From Panicum virgatum (lineage: Eukaryota; Streptophyta; Magnoliopsida; Poales; Poaceae), in the NCBI RefSeq assembly GCF_016808335.1, contig NC_053147.1, positions 18,276,913 through 18,340,912 on the forward strand: a stretch of DNA of 64,000 nt, read 5' to 3'. The notes under the pieces were generated by a model, which was given only the letters and a program-made list of their open reading frames with translations, did no database searches and was not told the origin of the DNA. A program made the translations under genes and the position numbers. This document shows positions 46,601 to 56,689 of the stretch, piece by piece. The first letter of the stretch is position 1. Each line of letters opens with the position of its first letter.

Positions 46601-49600
46601 ATTAGGTAGATTAAGATTGTATCCGTATCCTACCCATAGTCACAAAGTTCCTGGGTCGACCGGGTCGAGGAACGGGGTCGAGGGTCGTCACTTTATAAAA
46701 TTGTGGTACGAAGGGGGTATACCTCTATGGAACGATAAATTATTATGTGGAACGCGACCCTGATTCATCGGGTCGATATCTTCGGGTCCATGTGTCTTTA
46801 TAAAAACAAAAACTATAAATGTGGTACTAATGAAGAAATTAATCTGCTCAAGCATATAAGAAACGTATAAAAGAGTACATTTCGACCATACTACACGTAT
46901 TCAGCTCATTTTCTAACAAAAACCACACCAATCCACTGTCATTAACCTCCTTTTCCCAATTAAATCTGCAAACAATGGGGCTGCGACCCCTTTCAAACCG
47001 GGACGCGATCCAACCTTGAATGGGACACTGATCCTCTTCGACCCCGACCCTCGAATCGGAACGGCGATCTCGGGTCGTGGGACGAGGCATCGACCCCGAA
47101 TCCTGTGACTATGATCCTACCATATCTGTAGAAGAGGCTACTTGCCTTCCAAGTCATGTGCGATCCTCATCTCTATTCCTCCCACATGGTATCACGAGTT
47201 TAGATTTTTTATCTAGGGTACAAACCCTAAAGCTTCCGCTACCCGACGCCTCTTCTCCTCCACGCCACCGGTCGGCAGTCATCCACTGTGTGCGATCTTC
47301 GCACCCCCTCTCCGGCCATCTAGCGCGCCCCCGGGGAGATCCCCCTATGAGGATCTCTGCTGGGGCAGCGCCCCTGTTTAGGCAGCGGATCATATTGATC
47401 CGCCCGCCACCATCGTCTTGGTCGCAGTAGCAAATCAAGATCTCTTTGCGCAATCGTCGTCGCCTTGGATCCTCACCGCGTGGAGGCAGATGGAGATTGC
47501 CCCATCCAGTGCCATTGTGGTGGCGGCCGGGTCCAGCCACGCCCAGATCCACGTCGCCATGGAGGCGGCCAGATCCGGCGCGTCGCTGCTGGGCAGATGT
47601 GCCCATCTCCACCACATCATCTCCAACCTCGCGCGTGCCCATTGACCTGCGTCGTCGCTGGCTGGAGCCGCTCTGGCTCTCCTCCTGCTGGCGCCCTCTT
47701 ATGGGTTCTTCGAGCGCCGTGGCCTCCGCCTGTGCTGCGCGGGGTTCCGGCAGTGGGCGGTCGGCTCCACCTCCTAGGCTGCATCTGAGGGCAGGGCAAC
47801 GCATCGCCTGGACTGGATGCGGGCAGTAGGCGGCCGGATCCACCTTTGCTGCTCGAGGCCTCGCGGGGGAGAGTGCAGCCGCCGTGCGGGACGCCCCTCC
47901 TGCCCTGCTCTCCGCTCGTATGAGATGAGACGAGGATAAGGGTAAGGAGGCTCATTGCTAGGTGCACCCCGTACGTGAGATGCACATGAAGGATCACGTA
48001 TTGGCTGCTACTGTATCCTTTTTGGTTTACCCGATCACTGATCGGGATTGCGTCGCTCACCGCCCGTCCACCTCGCGCCTCTACTTCGACGTCGGCGTCG
48101 ACTTCACCGGCCTATTCTTCATATGGCGATATGGACAGTGTCCTAGGGGACGCCCGTCTGCACCGCCCTCCTCGCCGCTTCGTCCGCACGTCGACCCTCG
48201 CCGGCTCATCATCGCCTCCACCGATCGGGACGCCTTCGCCGACTTCGCCCACCGTCGCCTCACGCTACTCGGTCTGATCAGCCGACATGCGTGATCCATC
48301 CGGCTCCCGTGACGTTTGTCCTCGTCGAGCGCGCCCCTTCACCGAGTACAGAGGGCTGCCGCTGCGTCGCCTCTTCGGGTAGCAGCGCCGCCACCCGTGG
48401 TCTCCTTCGTCTTGCATCTTCACGGCCACCGACCACGTCCACGACCTCGTTGTCAACGACGGGCAGCTGCGCCTTGTGCGCATAGTCTTCGTCAAGCTGT
48501 TCGAGTTCTTCGCCAACTTATACGACCGCCGCCGCCGCGACCACTATGCCAAGCTAGCTGGCCTTGGGGCTAGTGCTTGGCTGCTCTATCTCTACGCTTC
48601 GTCTAGGACGACCTCGTCGCAACCACCATCGACTCTACTTCGCCTACTTCGTCTACTCCGACAACCGCGGGCGGCTCCGACTTCTTCTCCCTCGCCGTTC
48701 TACACCGCAACTGTCGTCGAGACCTCCTCTGCTGGTCCCCTACATTCTGCGACTTGGTTGTGCGCTCTCCCTTGTACGTTCGGTATTGGCAACACCGGCA
48801 CGTGCCTTCGTCCCCGACGCGCTACTGGGTCTGGCAAACCCGGTACTCGCCTCGACTTTGGCGGTTTGAAGGCGTCATCCTCCCTTCGTCCTCGACGCAT
48901 CAACATCTTCGTCTACGGTGCCTCCGCGCAACCACTGTTTGACGCCCCCTTGCGCGCCAACGGCTTCATGTGCGGCTACCTCTGCATCGGCTACCTCGAT
49001 AGCTACGTCGACCACGGCTACCCTACGTATGGCATCATCGACCATGGTTACTCGTCCTCAGCTCGGCTACCTCGACATCGGCACAAAGGGCTATCATCTG
49101 CTTGAGCAACCTTGTTGGTTTCCACTCCAGCCACAGCATCTGCGGCGCACTGACCGTTGTGACTGCGGGGGGATGTTAGTTTACCGACTTCTCTCCAGTC
49201 TCACCGTCTGCGACGTCCCGCTATGACTGCGGGGGGATGTTAGAGTATATTAGGGATATCTCTATATTATGTAGATTAGGATTGTATCCGTATCATACCA
49301 TATCTGTAGGAGAGGCTACTTGCCTTCTAAATCATGTACCCCTATATATACAGTCCCAAGGCTCTGGCTAATACAATACAACATTATACACATCCAGTAG
49401 ATTAGGATTGTATCTGTATCTTACCATATCTGTAGGAGAGGCTACTTGCCTTCCAAGTCATGCACCCCTATATATACAGCCCCAAGGCTCAGGCTAATAC
49501 AATACAGCATTATACACATCTCTATTCCTCCCACACTATGTTTCGGAACACAAAGGATTGACTCTCACCTACCTAAATCTCCGTATGGTACTAATATGAC

Positions 49601-52600
49601 CATGATAAGGCAGCTACTGATGGACTGAGGTATTATATTTACTCTAGATTTGAGGCCAAGTGGATCTCTAAGAATTTAGTTCTCAAAAGACAACCAAAGT
49701 CAAACCTCAGGTGAACAAATGGAACTTCCTCAGGAATTTTTCTCCAACCAACTTTGATATGGAATTGCAGGCATAATAATCAAGTAGGACTGTAGGAGAA
49801 TCATACCTTGAAGCGAGTAGCAATGGAAGTCTTTGATGCTTTTGTGTTCTCCTCTAGTACCGATGGGAATAACCCTGACACAAATGAGCACCTGGAAGCA
49901 TTAAGTAACTCTTGATGTTCTACAACTACATAGTCTCTGTTTTTGTCCAGGAAATGGTCAGACTGATAGGTTACCTGGAAAAGAAACATGAAATTTAAAG
50001 GAATGTACTCGACCAAATGTACTGAAAGGAACGCTATATTGTGAAGAATTCTTACTTCTCCCGCATAATGTTGTATGGTAAATGCAGTGCGAGAAAGCTT
50101 TGGCTTACTAAATCTTTTGTTATTCTTGAATTTCTCATACAACTTCTGGGAAAATGATTCATGTGTGCATTTAGGAAACATACTGGTGCACAAAGAATAA
50201 ACCAAAAAAATTCCATTAAAAGAATTGATTCAGAAATAGAAATAAATAGTTCTCTTCGTAGCACGAAGGAAACAATTTATGATGTGCTTTTTATATTATC
50301 AAATACAATATAAGAAGTTCAGACTCACCAAGCTTCATCAAGAAGTGCAATAATTCCACCAGGTTTCTGAACATAAAGAGAGGAGATAGGAACATTGAAC
50401 TTTAGAAATGAAAAAATATATAAAAGGATAATGAGAATACACATTCATGTTAGCCCCTAGCACTACCAACCATGTTTCTTTTTTAGACCACCATCCAATG
50501 TTGTTGCAAAAGAAATTGTCATGCACAATGTCTCTGGTGATTGTAATGATAAGTTAGGAAATACCAAATAGCTCCAAGTCCACAAAAACGTAGTAATGCA
50601 GAATTGTTAGAAGAAAATATATTGCTTAATAATACAGCCCCTTTTGATAATTTTGAACACAGAAGGGCTACATTGGAATGGCTACAAGGGATAAATAAAA
50701 GCCTTATACTGACTGAAATTGCACCTCACAAACGTTTGATGAGAAAAGGAGAGGCAGGTTGCAACAATGCATTAGAAAAACACTTGGGGGCTTTGTATTA
50801 AGAAGAAAGTACTGAAAGTAGGCACCCAAATTCGCCTTGGCGAGGACTTGAATTTGCATACTTCCACACCCTCAATCACCTGAGTTAGGCTCAGCTTTGC
50901 ATTCACAAAACAGCATAATAGCTCATACATAGGCTACAGTTCTGGAGACTGACCAATGATACTTTTTTTTTTCATAAAGCTGTTTTGGATGCATTTGTGG
51001 GAAGGCCTACTTTCATAAAATCCTAAGCAGAATTGGCAGAAGTTCAACAACACTACCACACCCACACATTGTCCACAACCGCAGCGAATAGAAACAAGCA
51101 GCTATCTCTTCAAATAGATGCCCTCTCAAATAAAACTAAAGAAATCACAACATACCTTCTCAATCAAGTCCAGAACATCTTGGTTGTCGACAAATTCTAT
51201 GTAACTCCAGTCAATCTGCTCCCTGTTGTACTCTTCCTGCTCCATTTTAAAAACATTCTGCGATGACAAATACTAACTCTTTTACCAACACATAGAAGCA
51301 AAGAGAAGTATAATATCATGAACATCCAAACATTTCTTCGACAAGTACCTGATTAAAATGCTGTTGGAGTTTTTCGTTGGTGAAATTGATGCATAATTGT
51401 TCAAAGCTGTTTCCATAGTACGATAAAGACATGAGACATCCATAAATGGACTTCAATTGTAAGTTGAAATCATATTTTAGTAAATAATTTACCTATTAGT
51501 CTTAAAACTTTCAAAACCATAGATATCAAGTACTCCAATCAATCGGTCGGAGGATGTATCTTGTCCTATGGATGCATTTAGTCTGTTTACAAGCCTGCGC
51601 ATGGTACAAGCACATACACTTACAAGGGTGCACTACGTACATGATTTAGGAATTAAGTACATGGTAGTATTTTGTACCAGTCAAATAGTCGAGAATATAT
51701 TTGCTTTGCTAAGCCATCCCTACTAACAGTAGCGGAATTAGGATCAACTGTTGTGGTTATAACGCCTTCTGGTGTATTTATTTTTCTCTTTATCAATGCA
51801 TTCTCCAGATTCCCGCAATCGCACCTGTAATCAGAATGCCACAATGCATCATAGGTTATAAATGTGAATGTAGCGTATTAGGGCTTAGGTCCCTATCGTA
51901 CTCCCTTTCATGTTCTGTATTTGACAAGAAAGAAAGAAAATTTGTAAAAAAAACTATAAAAGGATGGAGGAGATATTAGACATACATCAAGAGATCTGCT
52001 GCTGCATTAAGATGAAACCTAGCTTTCTCATCCTTTAGTAAAGATGAATCTACCTCTCTCCCTTTCACAAAACTGATATTCCCAAGGTGGAGAATAGCAG
52101 CAACTACCCGGAATGTAGCCTCCTGCAATATAAATGAATTAACAAAAAAGGTTATATGCACATCCACATCATATATTTGGTTGAGAAATTCTTGTCAGAA
52201 ACCTGCTCCTGTTCAGTAATGCCAACTGTATTCATCGCACTTCGTGTTGCAAGATACTCCTTAGCATCACTAATTTCGTCAAGTTTAATGCACGTGGATT
52301 GGTTGAGATAGTGAAACGATGACGGGTCAGCCAGCTTATACCTTTTGATATCCTGCCAATATGGTATATACATCAGCAAAAAAACTGGAGACAAGACCAG
52401 TCAATCATATCGAGATAGGAAATTTACCTCTGATGGTGCTGCACATAGGAAGTAAAAGCAATGATAGTTTCTCTCTGGACTATTGATTTGGCAAACACGA
52501 GATCTTTCAAGCAAGTATGTTCTAATGGCAGTGCCTGATATCTTCCCACTCTTATCAAATTGGATTTCAACAAATTTGCCAAATCGACTTCATCATGTCA

Positions 52601-55424
52601 TCAAAAATAAACAAGTGTGTGAGGAAATTTTCTCTCTCTTCAACTATGAAGATTTAGTTCTATTCCATATTTAAACATTTTGATGACCCATACTAAATAG
52701 CTTTCAAACAATTGTCTTATAAGACTCAAAGTAGTGCAAGAAGATCACCTTGAGTTGTTATTACGAACAGTCTTTGCATTGCCAAAGGCTTCAAGGACTG
52801 GATTAGACTGCACGCAAGGTGTAATTAGATATCAGATTAGTTTCAAGTTAAACTAAATATGGCACAATACTTTAAAAGCCTCCAGTGCATTTTGGACATG
52901 CAGGACATTATTGTTAACAACAACAAGAAGTTGTGTTTCCTAACTTACTTCTAAAACTTGTTGTTCAACTGTCCTCCCTCCTGTTCTAGATCGTCCACCC
53001 AAAAAAGCAAGATATGTCATAAGCATCTTTGTGGTTTCAGTTTTACCAGCACCACTTTCACCGCTCACCAAAATGGAGTTGCTCTTTCCCTCATTCATCA
53101 TCTGCCTGTTTCCTTATTCAAAAGAATGTCACAAAAGTCTCTATCAATATTATTGCCACACTTCACTGTAAGAAATCATTCACCACTGTTACTGTAGGCA
53201 TTCACCTGTAAGAAACATCGGCAATTGCAAATACATGAGGGTCTAGCTCACCAAAATTTGCACCTTTGTACTTCTCCATAGTATAGGGATCAGAAAGATG
53301 AGGCAGCCTTTGGAATGGATTAATTGCAATCAGAATATTGCCAGTATAGGTCTGGAACTCAAAAAGGGAAAATCAGAATTAAAAAAATTGGCAAAAACAA
53401 ACTTCTTTGCTTTGATCATTTTCAAGTGACAATAATTTAGTGAAAAAAATACTCACATATATGATATTTTTTGCATATCGAATAGCAAGATTATTTAGAA
53501 CACCAGGTTCATGCAAGTATGATAGCCGTGTCATGTCATCAATGCCATTAGATGGCACTTCCGTGTCCTTTGTATGAATGTCAGATATGCTCACAATAAC
53601 CTGGTTTCATGGAATACAAGAAATGGCACAGGTTGTACAACAGATAATATATGAATATGGACAAGTCTCAATAAACAAGGGAAAGTTTGCATACCCAGAT
53701 GCAACTCAAAGCAAAATGTGAATATCCCCTTCTAATTGTTTCATACTTTAAAAAGGCAGTATAATTGTACTTTTCTAAAATTAATTCTTAAATTTATTAC
53801 TAAGCAATGCGCAATTTGATTTTCCTAAAGATCCAAATCATGTACAGACTAGGTTTTGACATGGATCTCCATGAGTAAATAACAGGGTAGAAATCACAAG
53901 GCCCGCATCTTCCCTCTATTATACTGCATAGGGCACCGTTGCGGATGATAATACAAAAAAAACTAGACCTGCGAGGGGAGACTGCCCCCATGAGATTACA
54001 CTAAGAAGGAGACCTTCTCACACAGGTCTAGAAAATCCCCGAACCCCTGCCCCACCCGTACATAGTGGCCCGTTACCGGTGAGAAAGGCCGGACCCCAAC
54101 TATGCTTTGGACATGGGGCAGGCGAGGGGATTTTTTTTTTTTTGCAACGCGCAGATAAACTGCGCCACCTCCGGCCAAGAATCCGCTCCCCATGGGAGTC
54201 GAACTCTGGTCGGCAGGGTGCCTAGCACACAGTGTCACCATCTGTGATGTTATTGATGCAGTTATTTGCGCATAGTTAGACATTTAATTCAGGCCTTTCT
54301 TCTATAACGGTAAGGGTATATCACTATTCTCTCTTTTTCATCAAAACATATCTAAGTAATTGTTGTTACCATATGATCAAACTTTTTCATTCACCACTGA
54401 ACCATGTAAGATCAACAGGTAACATAAGACATATGTACCATCTTTCCATTAGTAGCACGGACATGGACGTTTCGATCTTCAATTCTGAAAATCTCACCAT
54501 CGATCCAAGCAAGATCTTTATCCTCCATCCATATATGAGAGCCTACCACAATTTTTAATGTGGAAGCCTGCAGACAAGACAAGTCAAAACCTCCAGCATG
54601 TCTGGAAAGTCCATTTTCTTTCACATGACAGTCTTGTTGGTAAACAAAATGGAAGTACACCTCTGTATAAAGTTCATTACAATAGGTGCATAAGGACAGA
54701 ACACCATAAGGATTTAGGGACTAACCTATTATACTTAATGGCACATAGCATGATACAGGGCTCATTACTGAAATGAGCTAACTGTTATGTCAAAGGACAA
54801 GGTTGCCATGCAGAAAAAGTCAGAACAATAATCTTGATTGGTGATACTTGCCCACAATAATCTCGATTGGTGATACTTAACCTAGTTTCAGGGAAGTTAC
54901 ATGAGACTATGAATTACTAGTATACCATTAATTTCATCATCAAACTAAAGTTTCAGTTAATGCCCATCCTTCTATACACTTATTCCATCATACTGTAACA
55001 ATACCTATAAATATGTATTCATCTCATCAAATTGGACCAGAGAGTGAGAGCAAAGACGGTTGTATTTAAGTTGAAAGTGCATTCTACCATTAGGCTCTGC
55101 TAACTATTGGTCCGAAATCTGAATACCCTATCGATCAAACACTTTAACTACCCCCACATAACTACATCAAAGGAGGCTGACGATCATATGTACTGGGGAA
55201 TTCTGAAATTCCAACCAACTAGGTCACTCGTACACCAAATCCTCCAAAACTTCCAATGCAACAAATACCCACATTGTCCCACCTTAACCCTGACCCCAAC
55301 TTACAGTAACTCAATAAAGTCGCATGACGTGCGGGTACGCACCGTAGACGGCACCACCAAGAACAACGGAACTCCATGTTCATGCGAGAACCGGAGCACG
55401 AACAGTCAAACCTACACTTACCAT
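31873..55424 (-). CDS. Class XI myosin with expanded coiled coil, 49 exons, 2155 aa
   Basis: This is an actin motor that carries organelles. Exons, minus strand: 55424-55422, 54567-54439, 53600-53457, 53351-53206, 53105-52949, 52807-52749, 52587-52428, 52352-52203, 52122-51986, 51824-51678, 51594-51493, 51406-51349, 51257-51156, 50366-50329, 50182-50056, 49974-49807, 45931-45800, 45723-45614, 45181-45121, 42300-42123, 42033-41828, 41715-41596, 41514-41416, 41336-41148, 40908-40769, 39671-39504, 39356-39189, 39037-38870, 38461-38294, 38152-37985, 37914-37747, 37651-37484, 37372-37205, 36590-36426, 35671-35513, 35416-35207, 35092-34972, 34895-34803, 34686-34615, 34535-34341, 34188-33847, 33765-33625, 33543-33473, 33354-33255, 32643-32590, 32472-32416, 32336-32256, 32164-32082, 31990-31873. 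The sum is 6468 nt, one open frame. Domains in order: N-terminal SH3-like, motor, six IQ motifs, long coiled coil, dilute-type tail. Known plant class XI myosins are near 1500 aa. Exon 1 carries only the ATG. Exon 35 (donor GTTGGT) and exon 1 are the least certain calls. Confidence 0.92.
32900..33180. mobile_element. Possible tRNA-derived SINE fragment in myosin intron 44
   Basis: TTAGCTCGTCGTGGG resembles an A box and GGTTTAAACCC a B box with tRNA-like spacing near 32940-32978. A T-rich stretch follows at about 33190. There is no clear duplication, so this is weak. Confidence 0.35.
35207..40908 (-). repeat. Array of tandemly duplicated coiled-coil exons (exons 25-36)
   Basis: Exons 26 to 33 are each exactly 168 nt (56 codons, eight heptads) and all begin and end in phase 2 with a split Arg codon. 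Exon 25 (140 nt) and exons 34 (165), 35 (159) and 36 (210) are clearly related. Shared positions include Arg-Leu/Phe-Glu at the start, Ala-Thr, Leu-Leu, a central GluLys/ArgGln-Glu, Ala-x-x-Arg-Asn near the middle, and a closing Gln/Lys-Arg. The copies are well diverged at DNA level, so the array is old. Every copy keeps an open frame and intact splice sites, which points to selection on length and register. Inferred effect: a stalk about 600 residues longer than in ordinary plant myosin XI. Confidence 0.9.
36651..37160 (-). mobile_element. 3' fragment of an RTE-like LINE in myosin intron 33
   Basis: The minus-strand frame 37157-36732 (141 codons) encodes the C-terminal part of a LINE reverse transcriptase: MLYGAECWP, then [11 protein letters not shown] and [21 protein letters not shown]. 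It is followed by a tail with a short (TTGATG)n repeat (36651-36669), the 3' signature of RTE-type LINEs. The copy is 5'-truncated, as is normal for LINE insertions. It lies inside the intron between two of the 168/165-nt coiled-coil exons and in the same orientation as the myosin. It is not expected to be active. Confidence 0.78.
41596..42300 (-). other. Myosin neck: six IQ motifs, exons 20-22
   Basis: After the converter ([16 protein letters not shown]) six IQ-type segments follow at about residues 740-875. Cores visible are [48 protein letters not shown] and the tryptophan-rich AWWRCHRDY (spanning exons 21/22), ending with [11 protein letters not shown]. They would bind calmodulin-like light chains. 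Six is the usual class XI number. Confidence 0.85.
42426..44775 (-). mobile_element. Element G: non-autonomous LTR element in myosin intron 19
   Basis: Short LTRs of about 165 bp (42426-42590 and 44608-44775) flank a GC-rich 2-kb interior. In minus orientation the LTR starts TATTAGAGTATATTTGGG. The primer site TGGTATCACGAG is at 44607-44596 (resembles the initiator tRNA-Met site TGGTATCAGAGC) and the polypurine tract is TGTGGGGGGA next to 42591. The target duplication ATTAC is perfect (42421-42425, 44776-44780). No standard retrotransposon protein is encoded. A conserved peptide-like segment ([10 protein letters not shown] then an Arg run) is shared with element F. It inserted in the same orientation as the host gene. 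Confidence 0.9.
45539..45577. repeat. CTCC/CTCG microsatellite in myosin intron 18
   Basis: A CCCTCGCT repeat grades into a CCCT repeat near the 5' side of exon 18. It is a simple repeat of no evident function. Confidence 0.8.
46265..46594 (+). mobile_element. 330-bp TRIM/SMART-like element nested in the LTR of F
   Basis: Two 86-bp LTRs (46265-46350 and 46509-46594) start TGATGGACTATGGATAAAA and end GCGCGCTAACA. Between them are a primer site TGGTACCAGAGCC (46351-46363) and a polypurine stretch GTAGGGGGAA just before the right LTR. The 5-bp duplication CTCTA is perfect (46260-46264, 46595-46599). The 158-bp interior holds two copies of GCTGCGGGCTACGCCGGGC. This is one of the smallest possible LTR elements and encodes nothing. 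Confidence 0.93.
46635..47113. mobile_element. hAT-like MITE nested in the LTR of F
   Basis: The terminal inverted repeats are CATAGTCACA and TGTGACTATG, followed inward by GGGTCGA-type repeats on both sides. The 8-bp duplication ATCCTACC is perfect (46627-46634, 47114-47121). It is 479 bp and noncoding. The 8-bp duplication length fits hAT transposases; a 9-bp reading fails because the ninth base differs. Confidence 0.85.
53990..54245 (-). mobile_element. Possible tRNA-derived SINE in myosin intron 2
   Basis: On the minus strand a B-box-like AGAGTTCGACTCC lies near 54210-54198 in a short GC-rich body, followed by an internal A-run (54145-54133) and a 3' end near CTTCTTAGTG. I found no A box or clean duplication. 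It could also be a fragment of another repeat. Confidence 0.4.
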
Positions 55425-55855
55425 GAGGCACGCGTTCGAACACTATTGCCCTTGTAGGTGACGTCGAATCGAGGCAGGCGGCGGCGTTGTCTCCCCGCCT
55501 CGGGCCGCCCGCCGATCGCCTCGCCACCGTGCGGGAACAGGCCGGGCACCTGGTGCAGTTCGTCTCGAACGCGTGCTTGCGGAGGCGCGCAATGACAGCA
55601 GCGGAGCGAGCGGAGATGGAAGGGACGCGGAGGAGGAAATGTGGGGCGCAAACCGGACACCAGAGGCCTCATCCCCCCTATCTATTTTTGGTGTTAGAGC
55701 GGGGGTGTAGGTGGTAGGGTGCTAATCGGATCGCTCGGGCTACATGAGGCGCGATTTGGGGCGGCGGGAGCCACCCGACATGCACCACCACCGCCATGGC
55801 TTTCGCCGAAGGACGGGGGAGGAGAGGGAGGGGGACTGGCGAGGCTGGCAAGCTA
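55425..55855 (-). promoter_or_regulatory. Upstream and 5' leader region of the myosin gene
   Basis: This GC-rich stretch is on the 5' side of the start-only exon. The last leader bases, the ATG and the donor read CCTCATGGTAAGTG on the minus strand. Class XI myosin genes commonly carry only the start codon in exon 1. The transcription start is not defined. Confidence 0.5.
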
Positions 55856-56078
55856 CTCGCTCCGTTTTTTTTTATATGACATCGCTAATTTTTTTAACTA
55901 ATATTATTTAATTAATCAGTTAGTTAAATAAAATAAAATTAATATCTTTATGTCTATTATTAAAAATCTATTAAATCTAATTTAAAGATTTGGATATTTG
56001 CATAAATATTTATAGAAAAGATAAATAGTCAAATGAAGAAAAAAATTAATGATGTCGTATATTTAAAAACAGAGGGAG
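55856..56078. mobile_element. Stowaway-type MITE
   Basis: The termini CTCGCTCCGTTTTT and AAAAACAGAGGGAG are inverted and flanked by TA on both sides (55854-55855, 56079-56080). The interior is AT-rich, and the element is 223 bp. TA duplication plus the CTCCCTCCGT-like terminus define Stowaway (Tc1/mariner) MITEs. It lies just upstream of the myosin gene. Confidence 0.9.
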
Positions 56079-56488
56079 TAGAATAAGTGGAGGGGTGGTG
56101 GAGAACTGTAGTAGCCGGTGCGTTGGGGGGCTTGGTGCCGGTGTGAGTGTGTGACCGTTGGCGTGTCAGCGTGTGGTAAAGCAATTCCGGAATGTGTCGA
56201 CATTTAAACGAATTTCAAAAATTGCGTGCCTTTTGCACTAGAATCATCCAAAAATCTCTTGGACAAGGATATATTATTTTTTGAGGAACAACAGATTATA
56301 TAGACGTCACAACTATATGTTGCACGCACTACAAATTTCTCAATGGCGTCTGAAGGTTTTCTTGAACAGGGTGCAAGACTTGCATCAGAGACTCGATAAA
56401 TATATTATGCATGCAGCAGGATCTAAAGTAGGAGAGAGATAATGGACTTGCATGTGAGCATAAAAAGGACCATCAAACAATAAAAAGA

Positions 56489-56605
56489 GAGGCGGGTGAG
56501 CTCTAGTGGCTCCTTGAGCCCACTCTCACGCCGGCAACCCGGGTTCGAGCCCCGGGGCTGGCACCGGGGGGGGGGGCCTTCGTTGCCCCTCTCAGTGAAA
56601 AAAAA
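56489..56605 (+). mobile_element. tRNA-derived SINE with 13-bp target duplication
   Basis: A 117-bp insertion is flanked by perfect copies of AACAATAAAAAGA (56476-56488, 56606-56618). It has an A-box-like TGAGCTCTAGTGG, a B box GGTTCGAGCCC at about 56549, a G-run (56566-56576) and an A-rich tail. The long duplication and tail indicate LINE-driven retroposition of a tRNA-like RNA. Confidence 0.88.
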
Positions 56606-56689
56606 AACAATAAAAAGATGATTAGACTTGCATGTGAGTACGAGTAATAAAATTAAAAAATTGTAGTTTAAAAACCAAACATCTAACTA

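Larger units (their letters stand above)
46238..49535 (+). mobile_element. Element F: non-autonomous LTR element in myosin intron 16, with nested insertions
   Basis: The 5' LTR (46238-47186) starts TGTTAGAGTATATTAGGG and is interrupted by a TRIM and a MITE. The primer site TGGTATCACGAG is at 47187-47198. The polypurine tract GCGGGGGGA precedes the 3' LTR (49238-49535), which ends CTCCCACA. The flanking 5-mers are TTATG and CTATG, an imperfect duplication. The 3' LTR contains a partial tandem duplication of about 110-130 bp (around 49276-49500), and the 5' LTR lacks about 45 bp. The 2-kb interior is GC-rich, homologous to that of element G, and has no reverse transcriptase or integrase. The orientation is opposite to the myosin gene. 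Confidence 0.85.
45614..54567 (-). other. Myosin motor domain exons 2-18
   Basis: The motor (about residues 2-710) looks catalytically intact. It has P-loop GESGAGKT at 156-163, switch I NNNSSRFGKF at 209-218 and switch II DIYGFE at 434-439. The actin-binding region ends with [12 protein letters not shown], and the converter follows. One oddity is a Ser for the usual Gly in [12 protein letters not shown] at the exon 17/18 junction. Intron 16 (45932-49806) is 3.9 kb because it holds LTR element F. Confidence 0.9.
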
